Shown: piece by piece, positions 27,140 to 40,361 of the stretch | How positions within the stretch are numbered: position 1 is the stretch's first letter | Layout of the letters: each line of letters starts with the position of its first letter | Assembly (NCBI GenBank): GCA_024305405.1 | Contig: JAKNDB010000109.1 | Location: 5,952,001 to 6,016,000, forward strand | Direction: 5' to 3' | Origin: Dirofilaria immitis | Lineage: Eukaryota; Nematoda; Chromadorea; Rhabditida; Onchocercidae | DNA length: 64,000 nucleotides | Position numbers and translations under genes: made by a program | The notes under the pieces: model-generated | Databases searched by the model: none | Seen by the model: the letters and a program-made list of their open reading frames with translations, nothing else | Told to the model about the DNA's origin: nothing

Positions 27140-30100
27140 ATCGGCGAAAAGTTAATTTCGTTTCTCACTTATGTCATTTTTCCTTTTGTATGCATGAACT
27201 GCTTCATTCATCCATAAATATGTTTAATTATTGTGAATAGTTTTTGGTGCTCAAAAATTTTCAAAATTCAGGACTTCATTGAATATGAATGCCCCTATTA
27301 TTTTTATTACGTTTCGAAAATTACAAATTTAGATCATTTCAATCGTTTTGGTCTTCGAACTGATTTTTTCGGGCGGTAAACTAGTGTCTTTCATTCTAAA
27401 TCTTCGTATTTCTCTGGGGAGTTTTCGGGCGTTTTCTTTTACAGATTGTTTTAGACATTGCGAACTTTATATTATTATCTCGCATGAAAGATTCCTGGGC
27501 ATTTCTTGGATCTTTTTTGCCATTTAATGTGGGAGCAAAAACTAGATAACCTCATTTGGCCCTTAAAACATCTGCTTTTCATTTGCCATCTCTTTCTTAA
27601 CTGAAGAATGAATGAGAAACTGTTGTGTGACACTTGAGATTTACTCATATCGAGTGCATATGTTTTAGAGTAATTTCATTTTGATTCTGTGATTTGCTGG
27701 AACTTGATTAGTGGACTTATTTTGACGACATTTAAGAATGGTATAAGGCACACAAAATTATTTGGTTACTTTATTCAGTCGGGCAATGTCTTATATAACT
27801 TTTACTGAGCGGCGAATATCTGATATATGTTCATATGTAAATTTATTTTTTATCCTATAACTAACTGTATATGATATCTTGGCGTTATGATTTATTCTCG
27901 TATTCTTTTGTCCTATGTATAACTCCATCTTTTTATAGTGATGTTCATATTGTTAAACATCTGGTCCTCGCTTCTCATTTCTGCTCAATTACGTGTAAGC
28001 AAATCGGTTCTCTATGTGTGGGAAGATGAGCCAGTCTGCTTCCACTCTTTTTCTTTCCAACACTATGTGTTCATCTTTTTGTATTCTACAAAGCCGAAAT
28101 TTTTTCGCACGACAAGTACAGGTGAATTTTGTTTTCTATTCCGTTGCACGCAGCTATAGATCGTGTATATGGGTGTTGTGTATGAGTTTATATGGCTGCT
28201 TTGTTCGCGGTCGTTGAATTCTTATTTCTCAAATTCATATGGGTTGGAAAGAAAGAGCATATCGAAAAGACGAACAAAGTTCAGAATGAGGAAGAAAAAG
28301 AAAAATAATTTATGATAGCGTTACCTAGTTGTAAGCGTTTTACTCAAGTGTATGAATTCTAAATAAAGATTTAAATAGGTTTTTTAAAAAATATAGATAT
28401 GCGAAGAAAGTAAAAGTTAGATTTTTCACGTTTGCTGAGGCAGCTAGAATGTTTAGGTTTTTCAAGCTGGCTTGTAACACTTTTCTCCCAAATCTGTGTG
28501 TCGAAAGTTTTTGTCGTCCATCTTTTCTTCTCTGCGACAAGTCGTGTATTCCATCTGCCATCTTTCGCAGCTCTTGCTGCTACGATCCTGGGATAATTTA
28601 TACCAAAAGGTAGATGCGACTGCCTACTATGTACTTCATGAATAAAATTTCTTTTTCTGAGAAATGCAAACGCAAAAATCCTTGCTTGTTTCCATTTGAA
28701 ATAGCAACCATTGTCACTGGGAAAAGAGCAGTGAGCATTGTTTTGGATTTTTGGATTTGCTGTGGTTTCTGAATCATTATCGAAGCAAGACGACCGGAAC
28801 AGGGCTAGGTTGTTCTCGGAAGACCTAGATTATGGTGCAATACAAATTGGAATCAAGCCTGTTTATTTACTTAGATCAGTATTTCCCAGAATCTTCAGGA
28901 AGCATTTTTTTTTCAGATGAGCAATAATGTTTTGGTCAAATACCAGTCATATAATATTGTGACTGGAGTGCTTCGGTAATCGATTCTCAGTACCAAATAG
29001 TGAAAGTAGCAAGCTTCTTCAAACTGATTAAGAGATAATTCATTCAATTCTGGGATAAATGCCATTATTTGTTCGAATAGTGGACTATACATGAGTACTA
29101 CCAGTTGATAATGAAGTGACTAGCTATATGGACGAACTACAAAAAAGAAAATAGTTGCAAAATGTTTATCATTACGACATAGACATCTTCCTTCATAGAA
29201 AGTGTCTCAGAACATGGAAGCTAAAACTAGTTTTTTGCGCTAGATATCCATTCCTAATGCTGGTTATTCTCATTCCTCATATTCACGGCCATGGGTATAA
29301 GAGGAAAATCATTAGGCTGTTAAACTCTATATTTTGAATTGTTTCATTTTATTGTATGTACTGATGAAACTTTTTATACACTATTTTTCGGTGCTCCCAG
29401 GAAATCTAATCTCTAAGCTCAGGACCCCATCTTTGACATCGAGAAAATCTTGTCAATAAATTCATTACATACGAGCTATAAGGAACAGAAACAAGACGCG
29501 CCAAAATTACTTCCAGAATACGACGTAAACATCGAGATTGTTATAAATATGTGCATATTTCCTCTCTTTCGATGCCAAACGAAAGTGAGAGGACATAAGG
29601 GAAAAAAGTGCTGCTATTCTTAACAATATTGTCTCTTAATGAATGTCGTTCTTTGGTTTCACCACAAATTCGCCTTGCAGATGCAATCTCTAAAATTATC
29701 GTATTATATTCAAAAGTGCGAATATGTATTTCCTAGAATGAAAAGAGTTTTCTGAGGAAATTCCTATTCATTTCAATTTTGTTTTCAAACAATTTTTCTC
29801 AAATTCTTACCTTTCCTAGTAAAGCTTTAGTACATTCTAAGAGGCTTGGGGAAGACTACGACCACTTGAAGATTTTCAAAATGTCTACTGATCTGACCAC
29901 CGTGCAACTTAACATTCCCGAATTCACATTTTTCTATTTTGTATTCTCTATAATTCCGGTTAAATGAATTTTGCTAAATGACCCACAAAATCCAGGAAAA
30001 GTGCTCCCTACGATGGGAATGAAATGAACATAAACCCATAAACGAAAAACGACATATTAGTAGCATATACATGGGAACAAAAATGATGATGGTATAACAG

Positions 30101-31160
30101 CATTTCGGAAAAGTCCGTTTCGAATAGATTCCCGACAACAGTCTAGTTAATTCGTTTATTTATCTTTCTCTCCTTATTAATATCTTATAAGCAAGAGATA
30201 AGACGCTGATTAACTGGTTTCCTTACCAATGAAGCTGCAATTTCAAAATTGAACTAGCAACTGTTATCGAGGATCTTAACAAAACCCATATTCACCACTT
30301 TTCTGCTCAATTCTATGTTTCATTAGTACCTACTATATTCTTGAAGCTATATTAATACTACATGTATCTTTGAATGAGAAATTTTTTACTCATTTGAGTA
30401 GCGAAATGATATCCGCACTTCAGCACTTAGTGTCACTTCATGCCAAGTTCAAGAGAATGGAAAATAAAAACTCAAAAAAAGCGCTGTTTTTTTAACGCAA
30501 TGTCATTCTCGCCTGTGTTCAAAATATCGAATGTTTATATGAACACTATATAACTGCGCAATTTAGAATACCCAAATAATAATCCTACTGTCAAAATATT
30601 GTTGCCATACTATGCAAGCAAAAAGTAATCATCCATTTCTATATTTAATTCATCCAAAGGTTGAGTTATGAGCTGCCACTTAAATCTTCTTGAAACAAAC
30701 GCTCAATATTCTATAATCCATGAACTGTCACTACTGGTCAAGTTATAAAGACAATTATCTCCAAATTATAAAGTGATAAAGTCAAGTTATAAAGATAATT
30801 TATCGATCGTTTTGATTATAGCAATTTCAAAAATAAACTAATAGGTCTAAAATGAGTTAAATTTAAGTACACGATATTTAAATTACGAGCAAAACGTTAA
30901 AAGCACAATTAGGTATACTACAGACAAATTAACAAACGCAACTGACCAAAAACTTCTGTACTTGCAAAAAGGGGAATTATTATTCTTTTGCAAAAATAAC
31001 AGATCTCGGCGATATGCTACATACAACAAAGACTTCGGTCAAAAGGATTAAAGGTCTTTAAATACCCATATCTATCAAATATAGCTAGCAAAAGTGAACA
31101 CGTTGTGAACTAAAGCATAATAGATAAAAATAGATTGCGTCATTTATTTTGCTCATTAAG
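27140..31160. other. 4-kb gene-poor interval
   Basis: Between the convergent 3' ends of the CCDC6 gene (plus) and the KCMF1-like gene (minus). Contains T-rich sequence, probably 3' UTR, up to about 28.3 kb, and only isolated short frames. The most coding-like is minus 28,561-28,430, which opens with MADGIHDLSQRRKDGRQ, but it lacks splice-supported continuation. A short imperfect repeat containing CAAGTTATAAAGA occurs at about 30,738-30,797. No tRNA or rRNA was recognised. Confidence 0.55.
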
Positions 31161-31165
31161 AACAA

Positions 31166-34100
31166 TTATGTCTGGATCAAAAAGCTAGCCAAATCAAGGA
31201 AATACCATAACTCAGGAGGGGTTTCGAACAGCTCAGAAGAAAGAGTGCATTCAGCTTTGATAGTCCATGTATCATCCCACTGCACATTTTCCTCATTTTC
31301 CAATGATGGAACAGTCTCTTCCTAAAAATTTAAGTGTTCACTTTATTATAATGATATTACTTAAAACAAAGAGCTACATTTCCACACTCTTTGTTGAAAA
31401 AAGTTACTGAATATAATTTGAATTTCGTCCCTATTTACAATCAAGAAATTTCCTTTCCATATTTTCTTCCAGAAATTCTTTCGCTTCTTGTGACAAATAC
31501 AAGGTGCGAAGATTGGTACGCATAATGCGCATGAAAATTTCTGGAAGATAATGTATCTTGCTATAAAGTGACATTGGAACATCTAGTTTCCCGAATACCA
31601 GCTGCTTCATTAAACGACGGTCTATGGATGCGAGCATACATTCCGGTGGTACATTGCTCCTATAACTAACAGTGAATCAAATTTTCGATATTATTTAAAA
31701 ACCACAATTATGCCTTCACAAAAGGCTGTTAAAAGCTTGATTTTTTTCCACAGTTGTTTCACCAGAAGTCAAGCTCCTCAATTTACAAAAGAAAAGTGCT
31801 AAAAAAATGACATACTTTTTCAAAACAAAAACACTCCTACGGTTGCGAAGGAATCGATAATCCTTCCAGTAATCTGCTCCAAATTCATTTCGCTCATTTG
31901 AACTGGTACCAAATATACCTCTTAAAACATTTTATCATGACAATGCGCTAAAAATATAAGATGATATATGAAATCAAAGAATAAGATTTAAAGGAACTCA
32001 CGTGATAGTGAATGACCCCTGCGAGCGTCTCAAACTCGCACTTTCGCATTTCTTAATTAGGAATTCTTCATCCGATTCTTTTTCCGAATCGAACATTGTC
32101 TCCTCGGTATCCGACCCAATGTCAGTATAGCAATCATCTTTTACAACTTTCCGGTTAATATTCAAATCTAAAGTGAAATTAAATTCCCTTGCACACAATT
32201 GATCAAAAGTTGTATTTGGGACTTGCAACAGACACCAAGAAAAACTGGCCCATTTTTGTCACAAAACCACTTTTCATTATCTTTCTATCATATTATTAAT
32301 ACGTCTATATAATCACTTTATCAAATTTCCTGCATTTTCCTCATCTCTAAAACAGTAAGATCAATATACTGTACACTGAATGTATATCTAGAATTTCAAT
32401 TAACATAAAAAACGAGGTGAACAAACCGTCATTTACAAATTCCGGAATTTGTTTAAGAAAATCAACTATCTCGTCATCAAGTTGTGCATCAGACATGTTT
32501 ACTGAAAGATCGAAAGCATCTTGTTCTTCCAACCAGGGAATCAATACCGATTCTTTCTGTTCGTCCTATAAGTGCGATGATTACGTGTAGATAATAAGGG
32601 TATTGTTAATACGTAAAGCTGATCGCGCAGTCATTATGACTAATAAATTTGTGGGAAGAACCATTGGAAGCTCTATATTCTTCATTCAAAATTCAAAAGT
32701 CAGTCAACATATTGAGCTTTTGGAAACAGTTGAGTCAATTAATTGTCGATATTATTTGTCAAAAAGTCACCGATTTCAGATCATATGGCTTGTAGTAGTG
32801 CTTTTTTATAACGTATTTGACATTCAGAAATGAATCAATTTCTGGAGCCTGAAATAAAAAGCCACATTACAACTTCTTCAAGATTTGATTGATTTCATAA
32901 AAAACCATAATGAAAACATCGTTTTTTTCTTTTTTTATAAGTAGTCGGAAAACTTAGAAGCATTTTCAAATTTCCAGAAAAATTAATTGCATAAAAATAC
33001 CCTGAAAGCCTCGTTAATGAAATCATTGTAATCGCCATCACGTTCGCTTCCTTTAACTTGTGTTTTCATAGATTTCCGTGCTTTCATCTCGCTCAGTATA
33101 GTGGGTGCAGAAATACTGCTGAAACGTCCACTTGAAGAACGACTGTTCAAATGGGAATTTGACGGTAAGTGAGGATTTGAAGACATATGTTCCTCTCGAC
33201 GAATTAAACCCTAAAATCACAGTCTCTTTTCGAAACTGGGTTAGCACTAATTAACCTCACTTTTGACAATAATGCATTTATACACGAATCACTCCTAAAA
33301 TAACACCTGTAGCTGCCTAATATTCAAACCAGACGCTTCACTGAAAGCAGCAACTTCGCGTGCAACTGCATCGGCCACAGAATCAGAGCCCAGAAAAGGG
33401 TACTGCCCAGTGCACTCAGAAGAACCTGCATAGGACACGTATATATACCAAATAAATATGAACGAAAACAATAAAAACCAGTCTTCCTTGCATTTACAGA
33501 TAATATATAAAAATAATATACGCGATGAACAATTTTTGAATTTTCTAAATATCTAACCTGACCATTGTGCGAACCCATTCCTGGTGGAGGAATGACGTTT
33601 CCATTCTAAAAATATAGAAAATATAACGACTGAAATTGAGGCAAGCGATGAAGAAGACAGACATAACACTGTCGTCCCGCTCACTAATGTTTTTACGCCT
33701 GATAAATCGAGTAATAGGTCTCTCGAAAGACTTATTTTATGTAGGTTTGTTAATTTGGCTACTGGTAATTTTAACCAATCTAATACTATCTGTCAGCATT
33801 ATGGAACAGTCGAACTAAGGAATTCCAGTGAAAACAAGAAACTGTTGAATAAGTTCTGATGACTATGCAAACATCTGGTCAGTATGGAGAACTACAAAAA
33901 AATCAATAATACTTCTCTAAGAATTCTAGTTTGAAGTTAATGTGAAAATGGATCATAAAAAACTTTGGAAATGAAACAGAGAAACGAACCAAATAAACGG
34001 GACTGATAGTTTGTGCGATACCGTCATGCGCTACAGATAGTCGACTACTGTGAGCATTACGTGCATCCAACCTGCGTAATGCTTCTATTGCTCGATTTAA

Positions 34101-37100
34101 AGCAATTTCACCACGTGAAACCAATGATCGATCGGGCGTTAGCAGCGATATATCCAGTGCCTCAAAAAAATGTTAGGACTTTGTATAAACATGATAAACT
34201 TGGAATATTTCCAAGAAAAAAGAAATGAAGAAGGCACTACATTATCCCACACAAAAGTACAGAAAATTTTTTGTGAAGTAAATGTCTAACTCTATTCAAA
34301 ACTTCTGTGTCCTTTCTGCATGAAAAATAGACATTTATGAAAAACTAAAAGATAAAATGAACAAACATACCTCACCCATGTTCACTCGATTCACGCGTGT
34401 CGATGATTCTATACGCAGATGTTCACTAAAGCGTGATGACCACCAGTCACTGAAGTCACTTGCCATGTCATGAGATGGTTGCTGTGTGACGCTTTGATTA
34501 CGCTGATTATATGTGCATCGTAAGGGTCGGCCAATTCTCATAATTAAACGAAGTGGTGGAATTTCATCCTTGTTTCCATAATCGTCATCATCAAAGCTTA
34601 ATGCATCTGACTGCTTCGTACCATCGTCATTTGTCGGTTTGATTCTTTCAATTTTCAAAACCGGCAAACACGACGGTTTAGCCAGAGCTGTAAATAAAGT
34701 GCAGTACTTAAGAGATTTTTGGATTCAGTGTTACTGCTTCGTTCCATTTGTCTTTCCAGCTCTTCACTACTTTCAATTAAAGCTTCCTGCGAGCTATTCT
34801 GTGCAGCGTATTCACCACAGCATATATCTACAAGAAAATGCGCATCAATATTTGAAGCTGTTATATCTGTTGCATCGGAATTCGATAAATCTGCTCTATT
34901 AGCGTTATGGTTTCTAGCAGAGCATGCAGCAATTCTAGCTGGAATGGCTTCGATTGAATTTGAAATATCGAAATTTTCCAGCCTTCTGAAACCTGGAGGG
35001 CACCAAACAATACTTCATTTCTCGAATGGTCTCGCTCACGCACCAGGAATCGCCTAGCATAACCCGTTGTTCGACTATTATTTTCACCAGAGGTTCTTTG
35101 ATTTCGCTGCAAGCCATGGTCTGGAAAAAGTGTGCACGGATTTGACGAAATTATTGTCGCAGATAAACACCGCTGTTAAAAAAAAAAAAAAAACAGGTTG
35201 AAAGAGTTGTGGATTTTTTTCAAACATGTGTATACTCACTTGGAATAGTTGGACGTGAATATGCAGTAACGGGATACTGGAACGTTCGAATCGCCGCACT
35301 ATCAGTAAGAAGTTCAGAGTGAGAATCATACGATGACGGCGGAGCTTCTGCGACAGAGCTAACAGGTAAAGAGTTATTGCCAGTATGTATGAGATCAGCA
35401 GAATCTCTGACTGAACGAGCAGGTTGCTAAAGCAGGATTTAAGGATTTTCAATATAATTAAACTTCGCAATTCTAAAAATCAAATAAAGCGTATAAAATC
35501 TAAGTAATGGAAAAGAAAAACTATGGAAATTTACCAAAGGTGTCCTTGAAGCAGATAAACGAACGGAAGAAAAGCCGCCAGACTGCATGCTCGAACGACT
35601 GGAGAAGCCTGATGATAAACCAACAGAAGATTGTACAGTAGATTGGCCTGACGAAAATCCTGCAGGTGGTTGACCATCTGCTCGTCTTGGTGAAAAACTT
35701 CCTGTTGGCTGTACAGAATCGCTAGTTTCTCGAGCTGAAAAGATAGTTAACAACTGATTCAAAAAAGTAAAAAACAATGGATCAACTGATTTTGGGAGAT
35801 AAATTGATGTGCATTAAAAGAAGATAAAGTGACAACTGTATCGTAAATAAACATTAGACATAATCCCACAAGCTGATAAGTGTTTTAAACATATCTAAGT
35901 TGCGACAATTAATACAACACTGACAGAACGTTACGTTTACTTATCTTAAATCGTTTTGTACTCCTTTTCATATAACGTATCATTCGTCCTTTTATCCTTT
36001 CATGAAATGTGCTTTTTAGAATGAACATACGCTGATTTATCTCCGCTGCATTTCTATCAATAGGCCTACGACGAATGCGTGAAACCGTCTCAATTCTTAG
36101 CGGCCCACCTCGTTGGCTGCTGATGTTACGACGAGTCCCATTTGTAGCCAGTTCTTCGACATCAGAATCATTGCTGGCTAGAGGTACGTTATGTACAATT
36201 ACACGTCTCAAATCACGATCACGTAGAAATTCGGATAACACATTTGCAGAGTCGGAAATTCCACTGTTACTGTAAAAGGCTAAACTTGCATCAGAAAAGT
36301 ATATGATATCAGGAAAAAGAATATGTAAATTATTTACATGTAATTCAAGAGACTGAAATTTTAAAAGTTAACGCAAACAATCTAAAAATCACCCATTATT
36401 AGAAACATTCACATACTGCGCCTGCATATGGTGTTCCTGCATATGCGATACCATATCAGTGAGATGATTTGGCATGTAATCACCAAAACCAATACGATAA
36501 AAATCGGTAGAAATACAAATCGGACATGCCCAAAAAATGTACGTTGGAACGCAAGCATGGAAATGTTTGAATAATTGAAAAGAAATTTAAAGAAAATAGA
36601 AAATCGATGTCAGAGAAATTCAAATTAATAACTACTAAAAACTCGTAATTCAGGACCATTTCGTTCCGCTGCGTTGGAGATCGCGATGAAGTCGAATGTT
36701 CATCGATGACGTGTGAAACCAGACGTTCACGTGAAAAGCCTTGACGACCACAAATTGGACAAGTAAAAATCACAACTCGTAAACGATCCCAACTATGCGT
36801 TTGATCGCCGTGATAAGCCAATTCTTAAAATATAATTTGAATAACATGCAAAAACTAATATATCAAGAAAAAAACGATACTTTGGACAAGAACAAATATT
36901 ATGTTGGTTAAGACGTGGAAATATTAACACAGATGGTATTCATATTTCGAGCAGAGTTCAAAAAATTTCGACTACTGTCTAAAGGAAAGATTCGATTACA
37001 TCCAAAGAAAAAATAGCGCCTTCAAAATTTAAATTCAATTCCAAACTCTGATATGGGATATTAGCTTTAGTCCAAAGTAAAATTTCTGTTTCTTCGTACT

Positions 37101-37724
37101 ATAATGAGAGGTTAGACGACCAATAAAAGCGCTACCACTACTAGACAGTTATAGAGCGAAAAACCTTATTAGCACAGAAATCCTGTTTCACCAATCCTCC
37201 ATATCACCTGTTAGAATTCCGCAACCTGGCAATGGAGGAGCTATGCAGTACTTCCACACTTATGCAGACGATTATAAACTCTTAGATTGTTAGAAATGAC
37301 AATTCTTCTTGTAAAGTTCGGCAAAATACCGAAGTCCTGCTGTGTCATAATACACTGCATTGGATGAGATGGAGAATGCTCTTCACTGGCTTCTCGAAAA
37401 GTACGATTTTCGGATAATACTTCTGTTGTTCGCTCTTCCATGTAACATCGAGAGCATAAATCAAAATCATAACATCGAAGACATTTGTAGCGATCTCCAG
37501 CAAAATTTGGTGCCATACAACCATCACAGGATACACCTAAAATATTAACATTTCATATGTACATTCTTGCCTTTCTAATAATACATAAGGAAAACACAAA
37601 TTCAAAATATGAACTTATGCGCTTTGATGTTCTGTTCGCTCTTTGCCTGCAAAATATAGAAAATACTAATAAACCTCAAAAGTAAAGAAAAACGGAAACG
37701 CAAACCTTCGTGCACGGAACTCAT
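31166..37724 (-). CDS. kcmf1: KCMF1-type ZZ/C2H2 zinc-finger E3 ubiquitin ligase with long C-terminal extension
   Basis: Start ATG 37,724; exon 1 (37,724-37,706) encodes MSSVHE and splices to exon 2 (37,536-37,330), giving a ZZ finger with VSCDGC, YKCLRCYDFDLCSRCY and HPMQCIMTQQDF, almost as in human KCMF1. Exon 3 (about 36,834-36,660) holds a C2H2 finger (FTCPICGRQGFS, HVIDEH). Exon 4 (about 36,530-36,400) has a second finger (CPICISTDF, HLTDMVSHMQEHH). After 36.27 kb follow about ten exons of Arg/Gly- and Ser-rich then acidic low-complexity sequence, ending with a folded-looking region (LDVPMSLYSKIHYLPEIFMR near 31,570; ELWYFLDLASFLIQT, stop 31,166-31,168). KCMF1 works with UBR4 in ubiquitin-dependent turnover. 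Human KCMF1 is about 380 residues; this model is far longer, so exons below about 35 kb may be a second gene. Frame breaks near 34,998-35,000. Confidence 0.78.
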
Positions 37725-40320
37725 CCGGATAAACGGACTCCTCACACCGTTACAACTTTATGAACTGTGACATAACGAGAATCGAGTCTCCACCCATCGC
37801 GTCTGAATCGTTGCGAGAGCGAGGATTTCGTGTGCAGGACATTAGTGATTTAGTTGCAGTGAAATCTTCTGTAACAACTGAAGAACTGTTTAAAGACTGC
37901 GTCGACATCTACAAGCACAGTTTGTTTCAACGCAGCTTCAGATTTAAACAAAAAATTATGTAAATTAGGAAATGTCAATTGGGTAAGTTATGAAGAGATT
38001 ATTTGGAAAAAAATCCGAGTTGAAATGGCAATCACATTAAATCAGTAAAATTTTCAAGTCGTTGATAAACGAGCAGTCATCATCAACATGCTCAGCCGGC
38101 TTCTTGTGACCATAATTGAATCGATCAGACAAATTTTACCGGCTGCATTTCTTTAATTTTAATAGGATATGTGCATCTGACTTCCCGACACCACAGTCTG
38201 TTTATGATCTTACGAAATAACAAAGAAAACAAAGAAAAAGTATACCGTCGTGTTCTCCTCATAATCTTATTTTGCATCAGTTTCTGCAGAAGAACCTTTG
38301 TCCAAAGTATTTATGTAGCCACCAAGCATACCTACCACCTGGAACTCTAAGAGCTAGGACGGGATATTTATTTCCGTTCCAACAACAGTCCCGCACCAGA
38401 TTTATGCATATTTTCCGATCATTATGAAATCTTCTGTTTATGCACCAGGCATTTGCAAAATATGGCATTAAAAGCAGAATCATATAATAAGTAATTTCAA
38501 CTGAAATATTGGTTAAAACTAAATCAGAAATCAAACACTGAAATTCAAGTGACTTATTCCTAACGAATCTATAGATTGACTGTATCGCATCCATATACGG
38601 GTACTTTCGAAACTATCTGTGATAAACAGTTCTATAATGACAATTATTTTCGGGAATGTATTAAATAAATCTTAGAACATCCACAACAAAAACTAACTGG
38701 AGATTATTGAACAGGTTATTTCAACAGCGACCCGACTATAGCCTGTTTTTCCAGCTTTCGGTAGAGGTATCTGTTTGAAACTTTACCACCATAAATAACG
38801 ACGTAATGTTAAAAATTTCCTTTGGTTTTAGCAGTCGAAACAAAAATAATTTGCGTAAATGCAAATTCACTAATTTTGTAATTTACAGAATACCATATTT
38901 GAATGAGCTTATATATCTTGCTTTGCTTCCACCAAAAATGTTATCATCACAAGTTCTGATTATCACTTCAGTACAGTGTTTACAGAAAATTAAAAATACA
39001 TATTTCGCTCTTCATCTTTACCACTCACCGTTAAATCTTTAACTTGCCTTGCTTTTTCATATAAATCTTATACATTTTTTTTTTTGAAAAAAGCTTTGCA
39101 TTGTTTAGTTTACTTCTTATTTGCTCTCTTTCACACAAATTTAAAGACTTGTAAAATACTTTTTTCCTGCTTTCTGAATGAGAAATGAGAATATACTTTT
39201 GATTTGTAATAGATAAGTCAGAATTTCCGTTCTCAGAATTTCTTTTTCCGGACCAAATAAATTTTCACCAAAGAAAGTCGAGTAATATTTAAAAAATGAC
39301 AATTTGGAATTTCCTTTGATTAGTTAATTGTTCTATTCCCACAAAATTTCAGAAACAGTGCTAATCATTTATAGAGAGACCATTAAGAATGTCATCAAAA
39401 TATTCAGAAATTTGACATGCTAGATCGCTGTTGTGATCTGACTCCGAGTACTCCAATTCTTATCCTAAAAGTTGAGGGCCAGTTGTACCTATGCTTCAAA
39501 GATTTACCTCTCATATTTCAACAATTATTAACGATTCCCAGAGTACAGCAACATTTTCATCGAGATGATAATTGGCGTAATGATAGCATGTGCGGCAATC
39601 CAAGTAGTTAACCGCGACCAATTCGTTTGTGTTACTCTTCTGGAATAATAATTAATGCAGCTGGAACACTTTAGAATGTCACTCAATGTCTTGAATGTTG
39701 TTTTAGTAAATTATATTAAATGAGTTAATTGTTCGTTCATTGTCATTATCAAGTGAACCCAGTGTATTGAGTTATAGTTATTGATTGAGATATAGGGAAA
39801 AACTCCCACCAAGGCATAACTCTTCGGGCATAACTTTTTGTCAAGTTGTCACAATTCGCGCTGGCAGAGTTCATCCGTATCGCATCTTTTTTAGCGTCTT
39901 ATGATGTTGATATAAGAACCCGCGTCGTTACATTTGCCTCGTTACACGACACTTCAAATTTATTTTTTTATTATACGAAACTTGTTGATGTATTTGATAT
40001 TGTCAGAGTTGTAATGCGTTCTCGTAAAATCAAATGTTCATTTCAGGCTAAATTCAGGCGGAAAATCTTGCATTATTTGACTGGATCTGTTAAGCACAAC
40101 TCACATATTCAGAAAGTGCCATGGTAGTATAGTATTGCTTCTTGCCGTTTGGTATCTCAATTACAACAGCGGGTGCCATCTTTAGTCTATGCTTATTAAT
40201 AATTGGTATTTGGTTTTCTTACCTTCACTATACGGGAATCTTATTTTCTCATCGAAATTCGTCCAGAAAAGTAGAAAAATGAGCTTGTTCTAAATTTCAC
40301 TTTATATGTATGAATCACTG
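37725..40320. other. Divergent intergenic region with orphan frames
   Basis: Lies between the KCMF1-like start and the plus-strand tetraspan gene. Orphan plus-strand frames at 37,760-37,963 (67 codons) and 39,843-40,127 (about 94 codons) and minus 38,594-38,277 (105 codons) have no family resemblance. Only the 39.8-kb frame, described in the findings, is somewhat protein-like. The rest is AT-rich spacer with poly-T runs near 39,080. Confidence 0.5.
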
Positions 40321-40326
40321 TTTCAG
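40321..40326 (+). other. Putative trans-splice acceptor of the tetraspan gene
   Basis: TTTCAG 35 bases upstream of the ATG at 40,362 with no upstream coding exon. It is consistent with a spliced-leader acceptor. Confidence 0.35.
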
Positions 40327-40361
40327 AAAACTCTAAATCAATAATACCAACAAAAGCTGCG

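Noticed and set aside
28340..28561. Minus-strand frame opening MADGIHDLSQRRKDGRQ as a small gene
   Set aside because: The second half becomes low-complexity hydrophobic sequence and there is no splice-supported continuation; not enough to call a gene.
37760..37963. 67-codon plus-strand frame just upstream of the KCMF1-like start
   Set aside because: Short, no motif, no neighbouring exons; likely chance.
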